Shown here in pieces: positions 20,785 to 31,234 of a stretch of 64,000 nucleotides of DNA. The notes beneath the pieces are model-generated. The model was not told the origin of the DNA, did not search any database, and was given only the letters and a program-made list of their open reading frames with translations. The stretch covers positions 144,694,876 to 144,758,875 of the forward strand of contig OX465281.1 of NCBI GenBank assembly GCA_949987705.1. Direction: 5' to 3'. Source of the DNA: Thereva unica. Its lineage: Eukaryota > Arthropoda > Insecta > Diptera > Therevidae. The translations under genes were made by a program, and so were the position numbers. Position 1 is the stretch's first letter. The number at the start of each line of letters is the position of its first letter.

Positions 20785-22319
20785 GGGGTCATCCATAAAT
20801 TACGTGAAGTGATTTTTGGGATTTTTCGACCCCCCCTCCCCCCTTGGTGAGATTTCGTGAGATTTGGCTCGACCCCCTCCCTCCCCCCCCTAATCTCACG
20901 TGAGATTTTTCAAATTTTAAAAAAATCTAGTATTTACACTAAAAATATGTACGTATTTACGGTCGTAAAGTGGGCCTTTTGTTAGAATATAGAACTGCAG
21001 GAAAGGCCCTCGAATTTAAAATCCTTGTTCGTAACCGTAGTGAAATCCAATTAAACTTCGGAGTGAAAGGTGTGTAAAAAGTTCATCTGAGCGGAAGGGG
21101 GGTGTTGGGAGCAAGATTTTATTTGAGATAACTGATAATTTAGACGCCTTGCCCTCCTCTATTCCACTCACTTTTCCGTTTGTAGTGGACACACAAGTAG
21201 TTCTAAATTCTAAGGACCTTTTTGCGGGTCAGTGTTACTTGGCTCGTACTCTGCAGCATTTGACGAGACACACGTTTGACAATCGACAATCAATTTTTGT
21301 GTAGGATTAAGGCCCCAATTTACACACAGGTCGCCAGTATCCCTAAACACTCACTGGCCGCCAACTGTATGGGGTAGTGATGAGCAAGACTTTTCTTGCA
21401 ATTCTTCCTTTTATTGTACATTAAGCAAGACCAAAGCAGGAACAAGATAAGACAGGACAAAATAAGACTACATTGCTCATCACTAAATGCCTAAAGTCTT
21501 GCAGTGGTGAGCAAAAAGCCTTCGAAAAAGTCTTCCTAAAAGTCTTGCAAAAAGTCTTGCAGTCTTGTCTTTGTCCTGCTGAATTGTCTTTGTCTTGCAA
21601 GACAAGACGTTTTGCTCATTACTGGAAAACTTTTGCCCCTTAGTGATGAGCAAAAAGCCTTGCTATCCTGATCTTGCAGTCTTGACTTATCCTTGTCTTG
21701 TCTTGGTATTTCTTGGTCTTGCTAAATGTGCAAGACTAGTCTTGCTCATCACTAGTATGGGGCCTGCAGTTCAAGAAAGCTGACGAAACTCGCATTTATC
21801 GTCAGTTCGGGCCTGAAGATCTGAACTTCTATTCACTAAGAATTCACACCGTATGCACTCGGAACGGAAAGCAAGGCGCGAGCTAGTCGTGAAAACCATC
21901 CACCATCGCGTTTGCGCTTTTTTGCTCTTTTGTGTTCACGGCGTGAGGCTTGAAGCTTTCGTTGGGGCCATGAGCATTTTTGCACTTGAATTAATAACCT
22001 GCTATGCTAAGCAGTCGTTTTCGCCTATGTGTGTAGGGAATCAGGACTTTACCTACATGCCACGGCCTGTCAGACTCATCCCTCAGTTAGACTGAGTCAA
22101 GCTTAGTTCTGCCGGCCGGCCTGTAAGTCAATGGGGGTCTTTAGTGGAGAAACACGTTTCACTTAATTTAACCCAATTTTCGCGCAATTTTACACTGTGT
22201 TTAAAAAAAAAATACGTGAGATTTGCCGCGACCCCCCCTCTCCCCCAGGTGATATTTGGTGAGATTTGGCTCGACCCCCTCCCCCCCCTAAACGCCTCAC
22301 GTAATTAATGGACTACACC
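20785..22319. mobile_element. TIR element ending GGGGTCATCCATAAATTACG (about 1.5 kb)
   Basis: The left end GGGGTCATCCATAAATTACG and the right end (ATTACGT..CCAT..ACACC, inverted) are imperfect inverted repeats, each followed inward by C/T-rich GACCCCC tracts. The ends resemble those of the 43210-43690 element, which has TTA duplications. No transposase is recognisable; the longest ORF (21853-22095) has no known motif. The interior carries the hAT-like block at 21375-21754. A clean target duplication is not visible. Confidence 0.6.
21375..21754. mobile_element. Three copies of a ~110-bp hAT-like MITE in one insertion
   Basis: Copies at 21375-21485, 21502-21624 and 21641-21754 each begin TAGTGATGAGCAA or CAGTGGTGAGCAA and end with the inverse. 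They are separated by 16-bp spacers. The whole block is flanked by a perfect 8-bp repeat GTATGGGG (21367-21374 and 21755-21762), the duplication size of hAT elements. The interiors are rich in GTCTTG/CAAGAC. Confidence 0.8.
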
Positions 22320-23264
22320 AAATTGATAATCACAGGTAAAACGAAGAGTAATGTAATATTGCCATAGATGGTGTTCACTATTCTTTGTCATAGATGGGGT
22401 GCAATTAAAATATATGTATCAATTCTTTCAAATTCATGGCGGTTAATTATTGTATAATTCTTTCAGCAGCATCTCCATGAAAGATGCGTTAGTTTTTCAA
22501 GTTATTTGTTTGAATGTTTTCGCGATTCTTCATAATCTCCACTTAATATATTTACATCCAGTCTGAAGTGTAATTCAATAGAAAGAATACCAAGAAAAAA
22601 CGTAATTAGTGGCTAGTCTCTAGGCACAACATCCCACTTTTGTTTTGTTATTCTGAAGAGATACATACAAATTTAGTTAATAAAAACTTAAAAATATGCT
22701 TTTAAATAAAGGGCTGCAAAAATTTGTAGATATGGGGCAAATCGTTTGTAAAATTTTTGTAAAATATTAAAAATTCTGAGAAAAATCACTTCCTTATATT
22801 CATGGACTATAAGGACGGTCTTAAATACATTGTTCGTGCAATTAAATTTATAAATTTTCATTCATTTCAGTAAGCGTTTATATGCCCTGGTAAAAATTAG
22901 ATATCTACTTTTCGTTTTAAGCCTACCAAATGTTTCGTTTAAATCATACATATTTTTTGTGACAAATACACAGCGAAGTTCGATAAAATTGAATTTTTGT
23001 TTTGGTCTACAGCACCACCTACATGACTATAAACATAATAAAATGAACAGCATATAAAATATGCATATAAATAATAAATACTTTAAATTTCTTAATGATT
23101 TATAAAGCCGCCGAAGAGCCATAAAGACTCAAGAAAATGATTTTTTTGCACTTTTAATTAAATAAATGTTTATGTTCTCCTGAGTGTCATTATTAAATAA
23201 TATAATTTAGTGAGAAATATAATCAAAACATTTACACCGAAGTAAAAAAAAAAAATTGTATTTC
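22320..23264. other. No recognised feature
   Basis: AT-rich sequence without long ORFs, repeats or motifs I can identify. Confidence 0.4.
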
Positions 23265-23269
23265 ACCAT

Positions 23270-23340
23270 TTTGCGGCCGGAGATTGAACTTGGTTCCCCT
23301 GGAATAGGACTCCAGCGCCTTACCTCTAGGCTACCGATAT
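23270..23340 (-). mobile_element. tRNA-derived SINE head (fragment)
   Basis: On the minus strand: TAGCCTAGAGGTAAGGCGC (A-box type), then GGAACCAAGTTCAATCTCCG (degenerate B-box). The spacing fits a tRNA-related SINE promoter. An A-tract (T-free run of A) lies at 23246-23258. It is too diverged from a cloverleaf to be called a tRNA gene. Confidence 0.55.
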
Positions 23341-23344
23341 ATGG

Positions 23345-24280
23345 ACTTTATTAGAAATCTCTTTTTTGTTGTTTATACACTTCTGGTTGAAATTTCCAGA
23401 CCATTTTCTCAGTTTTTGGTCTTTTGACCAAGAGCTGCATTTTGAGATATGGCCCAAGTCTGTAGCGACAGTACTTTCAGAGATGAAAGAAGGCTTCAGA
23501 CGGACAGACGGACAGAGCCTCTTTATAAGCTTTTTTTTTTAAAGCTAAAACTGATGAAGCAATGCCTCAATTTTACATGTTAGGAAGATGAATAGCTGAC
23601 AGAGAAATGAAATGTGAAACTCATCGTCTATTGTCTTAGTTTGATAAAACTGATAACAAGGCTGCACTGTTATGGGTTAAAAACGATAAAAATTAATTCT
23701 TTGCCATTTTATATTTATAGGAAGATATAAAGGAATGGTGAAATTTGAAATTTAAATAAAAACGATTTGTTAGACGTGGAAAAATATAAAACAAAAACTG
23801 ATTGGAGTTTATTGATTACTATTCTTAATTAAATATGAGTAAGTATTTGATAAACCATTAGTATCAGATCTGAAGTTAACTGAATTGTTTTTAAGTATAT
23901 CGTGGGTTTAAAAGCAGAAATCACTAAGTCAAAAACCATAGTTTTTAGTAAATCGATATTTAAGTTGTTTGTGTCTCTGAAAATTTTGTAATGGCATATA
24001 ATAGTAATCGACTCAGTATACATTGTTTTTTAGATTTCTTAGTTTAGTTTACAAAAGAATTAATTGAAATAATTATTTAATTCTAATACTGGATTTTTAG
24101 ATTAAGATAAAAAAAAACGCAACGAATTAGTGAGTTTTGGCAGAAATGATTTGGTAGTTTTGTGTCATTATGGACAAGGTAAATCCGAAACTAACCCCCT
24201 AAAAACCTTAACAATATTAGTTTGCGGGCTATAAGGTATTGCTAGTACAAAGTTGGCATTATAAGACTTACTTTAGTATA
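23345..24280. other. No recognised gene
   Basis: AT-rich. It contains an AGACGGACAGACGGACAGAG stretch near 23498 that may be a decayed Helitron-type CAGACGGAC region. The right part (after about 24190) probably belongs to the 3' end of the Penelope-like element. Confidence 0.35.
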
Positions 24281-24289
24281 AAAAACTGA

Positions 24290-24871
24290 AAACTTGAAAA
24301 ATTGTACTTAGTGAATTCTGCTTGTAAACCAACGATATGTATCATCTCAATTAAATTTCTATTATTTCTTTTGTGATCTATATTTAGGATTTGAACATTA
24401 TCAAAATCGAAACTATGTGCATTGTTTCTAACATGTTTTACATACTAAGGCCGTTGTATTATCCGAATCTACTTTAATGCTATGTTTGTGTTGATATAAT
24501 CAGTTTTTTATCCATTGGCCAGTTTGACCAATGTATGCTTTATCACAATCAAGGCAAGGAATTTTATATATACAATTGGATACTAACATTTGGGGTGTTT
24601 TATCCTTTCCAAAATAATAAAATTGTTGTAGACTATTGGTGTTCCTAAACGTGACGGGTATTTTGTATTTATTAAAAAAATTTTTGATACTTCTATTCAT
24701 CTCTTTGCAATATGGAAAAGATATAGTTTTACTGTGGTCGAGTTGATTAATATTATTATTTGTAACTATTGCTGGGTTATATTTAAGTTTGGAAAGAGTA
24801 AGCCACCTGCGTTTTGTAAATTTTGATATGAAGGCTTTGGGGTAGTCATTAAGGAGTAACAGCTTGAACAC
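24290..24871 (-). pseudogene. Penelope-like element, GIY-YIG endonuclease region
   Basis: The minus-strand frame 24500-24871 ends in a CIYKIPCLDCDKAYIGQTGQ segment, the start of the GIY-YIG nuclease that follows the RT in Penelope-like elements. After a stop, further coding similarity (FDNVQILNIDHK, IEMIHI) continues down to about 24290 and matches the rest of that domain. The nuclease normally nicks DNA for target-primed integration. Stops make this copy dead. Confidence 0.8.
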
Positions 24872-24945
24872 TTTATTTATATTATCTCTGTTAAATTTCT
24901 TGTCTGCAATGTGAAATATTCGGTCTACTAAGTGATAAACGATAC

Positions 24946-25660
24946 CTATTTTTGGTTGATATTGTGGTTGGAGTTGAAGTTGATATACCTGCCTGAAAAC
25001 GTGGGTTTTGTATACCAGTCAATCTCTAAAAGGTCACTATTTCTTATGATTTTGGTATCTAAGAATGAAATTTCATTAGAACTTTTTTCTTTCTCTATTG
25101 TGAATTTAATATTATTGTCATAATCATTGAAAACCTCTAATATATTATCAGTTTCACTATCTGGGATACAAGTAATAATGTCGTCTACATATCTTTTAAA
25201 GAATGGTATGTAATATCTACATTTTTTTAATCTATTAACTATTAAATGGTCCATCAAATAATCTGCTAAAATAGGTGAGATAGGTGAACCCATAGGAGCA
25301 TCGAATTTTTGTTTATAAATGACATTGACAAAGGAAAAAAGCATGTTATTGAGACAAAAACTCAATGCGTTGAAGAAATCATCCTTATTCATTATTGTGT
25401 TCTTCTTTATATTTTTCCAATTGAGTTTGATAATAGCAATAGTTTTATTTATGGGAATGTTTGTAAAGAGTGAGACAACATCGAGTGAAATTAATCTATA
25501 ATTGTGAGGGAAAGTTCTATTACTTTTTATGAATTTTGCAAATTCAAAGCTGTTTTTAACATCATATTCAGTATTAACTCTACTACTATGTAATATTTTA
25601 CTTAATAATTTGCTAATGATATATGTGGGACTATTAATTGATGAGATAATAATTCTGTAA
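24946..25660 (-). pseudogene. Penelope-like element, reverse transcriptase core
   Basis: From about 25620 the minus-strand reading shows ISLDVVSLFTNIPINKTIAI (RT motif A region), then APMGSPISPILADYLMDHL and FFKRYVDDIITCI (catalytic YVDD), and then SFLDTKI, which is characteristic of Penelope/telomerase-like RTs. The frame is open from 25392 to 24946 and readable upstream with the same frame. It links to the nuclease region after a short interruption. Confidence 0.85.
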
Positions 25661-25680
25661 GGAATATCAACAGAAGGTTA

Positions 25681-26106
25681 TCATTTTCCTTTAAAATTTT
25701 TTTTTTTGACTTTACTTATATTTATGTTTTGATCTTCACTAGTGTCAGTTTTTTTCCATTTGAGTTTCTTAAAAACATTAGTTAAATTGTATATAAATTC
25801 TTCTCTATCTACATCTAAAAACTTATTGTCTATCTTAAAACAGTTGCTCTCGAAGTCTCTGATATATTGGAAAACAGGGAAATTGTTTTTGTAAAAACTT
25901 AAGTTTTGTTTAGGTCCTAATTGTAGAATTTGGCTGATTTCGGAAGGAACTGTTTGATTACTAAGATTTCTAATCCATTTGTCATTAATACCAATTGTTG
26001 TGTTAGAATTTTTTAAGTCAACATTTCTGTTATGTAGTAATTCAAATTTCTTTTTATTTATGGATTCTATTTTTTTGTTAAAACATTCATCTTGGCTTTT
26101 AAACAA
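25681..26106 (-). pseudogene. Penelope-like element, N-terminal part of the ORF
   Basis: A Lys/Asn-rich frame containing WIRNLSNQTVPSEISQILQL and LSFYKNNFPVFQYI, which is the conserved N-terminal region before the RT in Penelope-like proteins (pattern: Leu-Gly-Pro-Lys, Phe). It is separated from the RT frame by a break near 25670. The likely start lies around 26106-26270. Confidence 0.7.
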
Positions 26107-26305
26107 TTTTAAAACATTATTGTTGGTTATGTTGGTAATTCTGTATCTAATTTTTTAATTTCTAATGGGAGTTTATGTTTTAAATTATTTTTTACTAGTA
26201 AGTATTCAAATTTTTCATTATTTTATTTATCTGTTTGGTTTCCTTAATGTTAGCCTTTTTATATTTTTTTAGCATATCGGTGTAACACAATTTATTATTA
26301 TTTTT

Positions 26306-26360
26306 TAGTTAACCTGAAGATGGTGGTCTGGTCAATTCCACCGAAAAGTTGTGTAAATTT
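26306..26360 (+). ncRNA. Hammerhead-ribozyme-like motif beside the Penelope-like element
   Basis: The plus strand has CTGAAGA (26314-26320, fits CUGANGA), a GGTGG/CCACC stem (26322-26326 with 26338-26342), then GAAA (26343-26346), the core layout of a hammerhead. Penelope-like elements are known to carry such motifs in their terminal repeats. One unpaired U sits between CUGAAGA and the stem, and helices I and III are weak by eye, so activity is doubtful. The motif lies upstream of the ORF but on the opposite strand, as would fit an inverted pseudo-LTR. Confidence 0.5.
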
Positions 26361-26689
26361 TAATTTATAAACTGTAAAACAAATAAATAAAAAGCAATAA
26401 AGATTGGAAAAAAGCTGCCAAAGTTTCTAATTTTTGTTAGAAAAAAATAATGTAAGAAATTAAAACGACTTTCCATGAAACGAATGGAACAATCAAGTTG
26501 ACGGAATGTCAAAGAAAAAACGAGCCTTTATGCAATTAAAACTTTCGAAAAAGCTCCTACAAAATAAATTCCAATGACCTTCTCAAGAAGCTGTCGGAAA
26601 AAAATGTAATGCTTCCATCCAATGACATACAATTATAAAAAAGATATGACTAGTTGCCCAAAGTCTAGGCCCCGCCCCACCAAAATTAA

Positions 26690-26800
26690 AAGGCTTTAAT
26701 TTACCCCAACTGAAACCCCAACTGCCAAATCAGTTTTCCAACTGCCCCCACACACGATGCGATTCAGTGACAACACAACTCAGTTTGGGCAACTATCTGG
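26690..26800 (-). repeat. 3' end fragment of the non-LTR family at 3560-3700
   Basis: About 110 bp is alignable with 3575-3690, including CAACTGAAAC.CCAACTG and ACAACTCAGTTTGGGCAACT. It indicates a second 3' fragment of the same retroelement, interrupted by the hAT MITE that follows. Confidence 0.6.
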
Positions 26801-26808
26801 CCCGTGAC

Positions 26809-27345
26809 CACTGACATATAATAATGGACTGCTCATCAGCAATTTTTCCCATACAAACCGATGGCACCAAAAAGGTATAGTCGCTCGCTCATCCATAAGC
26901 CCCCAAACTGACAGAAGCACTCAGAAATAAAATCAATTAGAAAAAAATAGACGGGTATAGTGATGTTTATATCTTTTGCGTTAAATCAATTAGAAAAAAA
27001 TAGACGGGTATAGTGATGTTTATATCTTTTGCTCTTTTCCCCATAAGCCCCCGGACAGAATGTCAGTTGCTGAGACAGGCGTTAAGAACTTAAATCAGAT
27101 ACACATAAAATTTGCAAATTAGTGAAAAAAAGGCATTTTAAAAGGTGAAAAAGTGAAAATAGTGTTTATTAATTTTTTTAAACAAAATATTTGTGTTGTT
27201 TTAATGTTTTACGTACGTATTTAAAAAAATGTAAATTTCAAAAGTGATTCCGGTGTTTACATGGAGTGAAAAAAGGTTTGTAGCCTATGGAACAAATTGG
27301 TGCCATGAAAAATTTCTCATAAGCAGTCCATTCTATATGTCAGTG
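26809..27345. mobile_element. 537-bp hAT MITE with 8-bp target duplication
   Basis: The ends begin CACTGACATATA and continue with inverted similarity (TGGACTGCT near 26825, AGCAGTCCA near 27321). A perfect 8-bp duplication CCCGTGAC lies at 26801-26808 and 27346-27353. No coding sequence. It contains a 53-bp-period tandem duplication at 26931-27032. Confidence 0.88.
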
Positions 27346-27353
27346 CCCGTGAC

Positions 27354-28250
27354 ACAAAAAATTTGAACAGTTCTGCGTACCTCATTGCTAAATTTTATAA
27401 ATATTGTTCTATCATTTCCCCTCTTTTTATTTAACGGCAGCAAACGCAGAAAAAACTCAACAAAGTAATTTGGGAAGGGATTCGCGCAAGTTATGTATAT
27501 CAAATTAAAATCTGATATAACAAAATCCGAGACACCGGATACATTACAAATTGTAACGAAACCAAAGCCAATGGCATGGTAATGGGAAAATTTCAAAGTT
27601 TAACTTCCCACATTTTACGCTGCATCAACAGCATTCATAATAAAATAGGTGTCATATTAATCGCCCAACAAAAGTACAGACATGATTCTCAAGAAATAAA
27701 AATGCTTACTTGTCAGATTAATTGTAGCTAAATAAAATGTAATAATTAGAGAATCAGGCTGTCGTTGGTCGCGGTGATATTAAAAACGTTCTCCCGAAAA
27801 TTGTAATTTGTTTTAAAAGTTAATTTTGTTAATAAATAGATTAATTATAATCTTTTTTTTACAAAGAAGTTTTAATGTTTTATTCATTCTTTTTATACAA
27901 CTCTATTTCGCTTCTTCTATTTACATTGTCGAAACATATTTAAGTCGCAGGCCGAATGAATAAAATTAATTTATTTTTATATTTGTTAAGCAGAGCTTCT
28001 AAATTCATGTAAAACGCCATTCATCATAATAAGCATAGTTTTACTATAATTATGCGAAATATTTCTCATCCCTAAATTTAAAATAATCAAAAAAAAAAGT
28101 GCTGAAAAAATTTCTTTTGAATGCATGAGCTTTTTCATAAAACGATAGTTCTCCGCAGTCGCAAACAGCACAACCTCTCCAAGGAGAAGCGCCCATTTCG
28201 TTAGAAAATAATACAAATTAATAATGTTTGAGTACTACTTTATCATATAA
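27354..28250. other. No recognised gene
   Basis: AT-rich sequence. Short ORFs at 27333-27596 and 27986-28216 on the minus strand show no motif I recognise. Confidence 0.4.
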
Positions 28251-31224
28251 CTAGCAAAGACCCGCGTGCGTCGCAACGCCTTTTAATAAAATAAAATTAT
28301 GTGTGCATAGTCTGGAATAAGAAAAGAGTATAATGAAACAAAGTAACAAATCTGCAAGATATGATTTTGGATATATAAAAAACTTTAGAGTTGACTATAA
28401 AAATATGTTACCTACAACTTTTATTTAACTTCGAGGTTAATCATCGGAAAACTTTTATACTACGTGCACAACAGATACCTAGCCAATTTTATTCAGAATA
28501 TGTCTTGTGCGCGTAGATTTTGACGTTCTCAGATAATTGGCACCCTGAACTTGCCCCATGGCGAACATGGCTTGAGACGAAGACTGCCAACATTTTAAGA
28601 CGATACTGATTTTAACCTAAAAAGGACAGTTGCTGCTTCCCGTTTTTGTGTTTCGCCGTTTTCTGTCATACCGCCCGCACGGCACTGGTTAACAATCCAC
28701 TGTAACGCTTGTTTATAAACGATGTTAGATGTTTCACTTGTAAGTGTTGCAATGTTTGTGGCATTACTAAATTGAGTCGATTTAGTTGAGTTGATATTTT
28801 CGAAGTCCTCATAAATGTCGCTCATTAAAATTTCCTCGTCTATTACGAACTTTCAAACAACATCCAGCAGCTCACTGTCATCATTCTCATTAATCTTAGA
28901 ACATTTTCTATTATATATGCTATGTTGAGGAGAATAGTAGTGGATTCTGAGTTTTCCGATTGCGTTCTTTTCTTTTGCTTTAAATGACACTTTCCAATAT
29001 GTCCCTAAATGAGTGATCATTCAGACATGCATCAATATCATCGGCCCACATATTTTTCTGGGCAGCCGGCAACATTTGCCCGGAATCTATGCCCTATGCC
29101 ATGAGTTTCTCCCCAAAACAATTGGTTTTTACATCTTAAATCTCGCGGTGTTCTGTTAATAGATACTTTATTTGCCATAGTACACTCATCGCATTCCCAG
29201 ACAGCCATCTTGTCTTGCCGTCTTGTAAAACTTTAGATTTTTTCCACGCAGGTTTTCATATTTGTTCAACGCATATGATCTTCTTCGATCGATATCTTAA
29301 GCATAGAATGAGCTGTTCTTCCTGAAAGCGTGGGACTTTACCTATATTCTTATTTTATTATTACGGCAACTTTTCGCTAGCGCCCCGGCCCCATATATTA
29401 TATATACTGGCTTGATCAATAAAGGTTTCATTCACGATAATTTTTTATTTTTTAGTTCATTTTTAAGCAAAAGCATATTTTTAACTTTTTTTAAACTATA
29501 TTTTTAGTTTTCTACCTTTTAGTTTATTATATGTCTTCGGTTATTTTGTGGTGACCGATATTTAAAATGAAAATCGTATCCATACCGAGAGCGTTGTAAA
29601 AAAAGTAGTACGCCATTTTGTTTTGGCTGCCATTTTGAATTTGGAATGACGCCACCCAGCTAATAGTATTCTACTTGTCATATCCTTTCATTTGATACCC
29701 ATACCGATATCGTGATGTAAATAAAAAGTAATCCGCCATCTGGGTTGGCCGCCATTTCGTTCCGGTCACCATTTTGAATTTGGAATAGCACCAAATAAGT
29801 AATTATAATATACTTATCATTCCCGTTCACTTGATACCCATGTCGGCGGTCAGCGAGTACAATTGCAAAATTCGGCCGCCATCTTGAAACGGCCATCTTG
29901 ATTTTTTTATATGATGGTCAGATTGCATTGTCACTTGAACTGTACATGTGTGCAAAATTTGAAGCTGATCGGTAATATGGAAGTGGGTCAAAAACAATTT
30001 TCAAGATTTGTCTACATATATACATCCATACATACATACAGGTAGAGCTAATATATAGTGCATATAAATAGCCTAAAACATGCTCACCAAAATACTGAAT
30101 CTTCCAGTGAAAGTCCCATCCCAATCGTATTAGCCGTTTCCGAGATTAGCCCGAACAAACAGACAGACAGACATACAGACATACAGATACACAGCCATAC
30201 AGCCAGACAAAAATTTTAAAAATGCGTGATTTCGTTTTAAAATCATGTAAATAACCATATAAAATTTAAAAAACACAATTATTTTGAAATCACAGACAGA
30301 CATTCCAATTATATTTATATAGATTACTTCAACTTTTCGCTAGCGCCCCATATAATATATACTGGCTTGAGCAAAGAACGTTTCATTCAACATAATTTTT
30401 TACTTTTTAGTTCATTTTTAAACAAAAGCATATCTTTAAGTTTTTTAAACTATATTTTTAGTTTTCTACCTTTTAGTTTATTATATGTCTTCGGTTATTT
30501 TGTGGTGACCGATATTTAAAATGAGGTCACCCAGCATACTGTACTCTACTTATCATACACTTTTATTTCGTATCCATACCGAGAGCGTTGTAAAAAAATG
30601 TAGTCCGCCATTTTGTGTTGGCTGCCTTTTTGAATTTGGAATTACGCCACCCAGCTAATAGTATTCTACTTGTCATATCCTTTCATTTGATACCAAGTAA
30701 ATAAAAAAGTAATCCGCCATCTGTATTTGGCCGCCATTTTGTTCCGGTCGCCATTTTGAATTTGGAATGACACCAAATAGGAAATTGTATTATACTTATC
30801 ATTCCCTTTCATTTGATACCTATGTCGGCGGTCAGCGAGCACAATTGCGAAATTCGGCCGCCAAACGGCGGGTCAAAAACAATTTTCAAGATTTGTCTAC
30901 ATACATACATCCATACATACATACAGGTTGAGCTAATATATAGTGCATATAAATAGTCTAAAACATGCCCGCCAAAATACTGAATCTAGCAGTGAAAGTC
31001 CCATCCCAATCGGATTAGCCGTTTCCGAGATTAGCCCGAACAAACAGGCAGACAGGCAGGCGGACATACGGACATACAGACATACAGATACACAGCCATA
31101 CAGCCAGACAAAAATTTTAAAAATGCGTGATTTCGTTTTAAAATCATGTAAATAACCATATAAAATTAAAAAAACACAATTATTTTGAAATCACAGACAG
31201 ACACTCCAATTATATTTATATAGA
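28251..31224 (-). mobile_element. Helitron, minus strand, with a duplicated 5' part
   Basis: The 3' end on the minus strand is GGCGTTGCGACGCACGCGGG followed by TCTTTGCTAG at 28251, homologous to the Helitron end at 13305 and preceded by A on the plus strand, as required. The 5' end TCTATATAAATATAATTGGA lies at 31224 and a second such end at 30323; each is next to T. Units 29360-30323 and 30324-31224 are similar throughout (TTTTCGCTAGCGCCCC, ACTGGCTTGA, CAGACAGACA landmarks). It is therefore one Helitron with an internal tandem duplication, or two inserted in series. Confidence 0.75.
28595..29075 (-). other. Unassigned ORFs within the Helitron
   Basis: A 76-codon ORF (28595-28825, starting MSDIYEDFENINSTKSTQF) and a 32-codon ORF (28980-29075, with WADDIDACLNDHSFRDILES) lie on the Helitron's minus strand. 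Neither matches a Helitron Rep/helicase motif that I know. Helitrons often capture gene pieces, so host-derived fragments are possible but unproven. Confidence 0.3.
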
Positions 31225-31234
31225 TTTATGTATA

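Noticed and set aside
20569..20850. 93-codon plus-strand ORF
   Set aside because: It runs antisense through the SINE head and on into a C-rich TIR; there is no domain and it is a by-product of the repeats.
26306..26360. Plain intergenic hairpin acting as a transcription terminator
   Set aside because: The conserved CUGANGA and GAAA on either side of the stem fit a hammerhead core better than a terminator, and bacterial-type terminators are not expected here.
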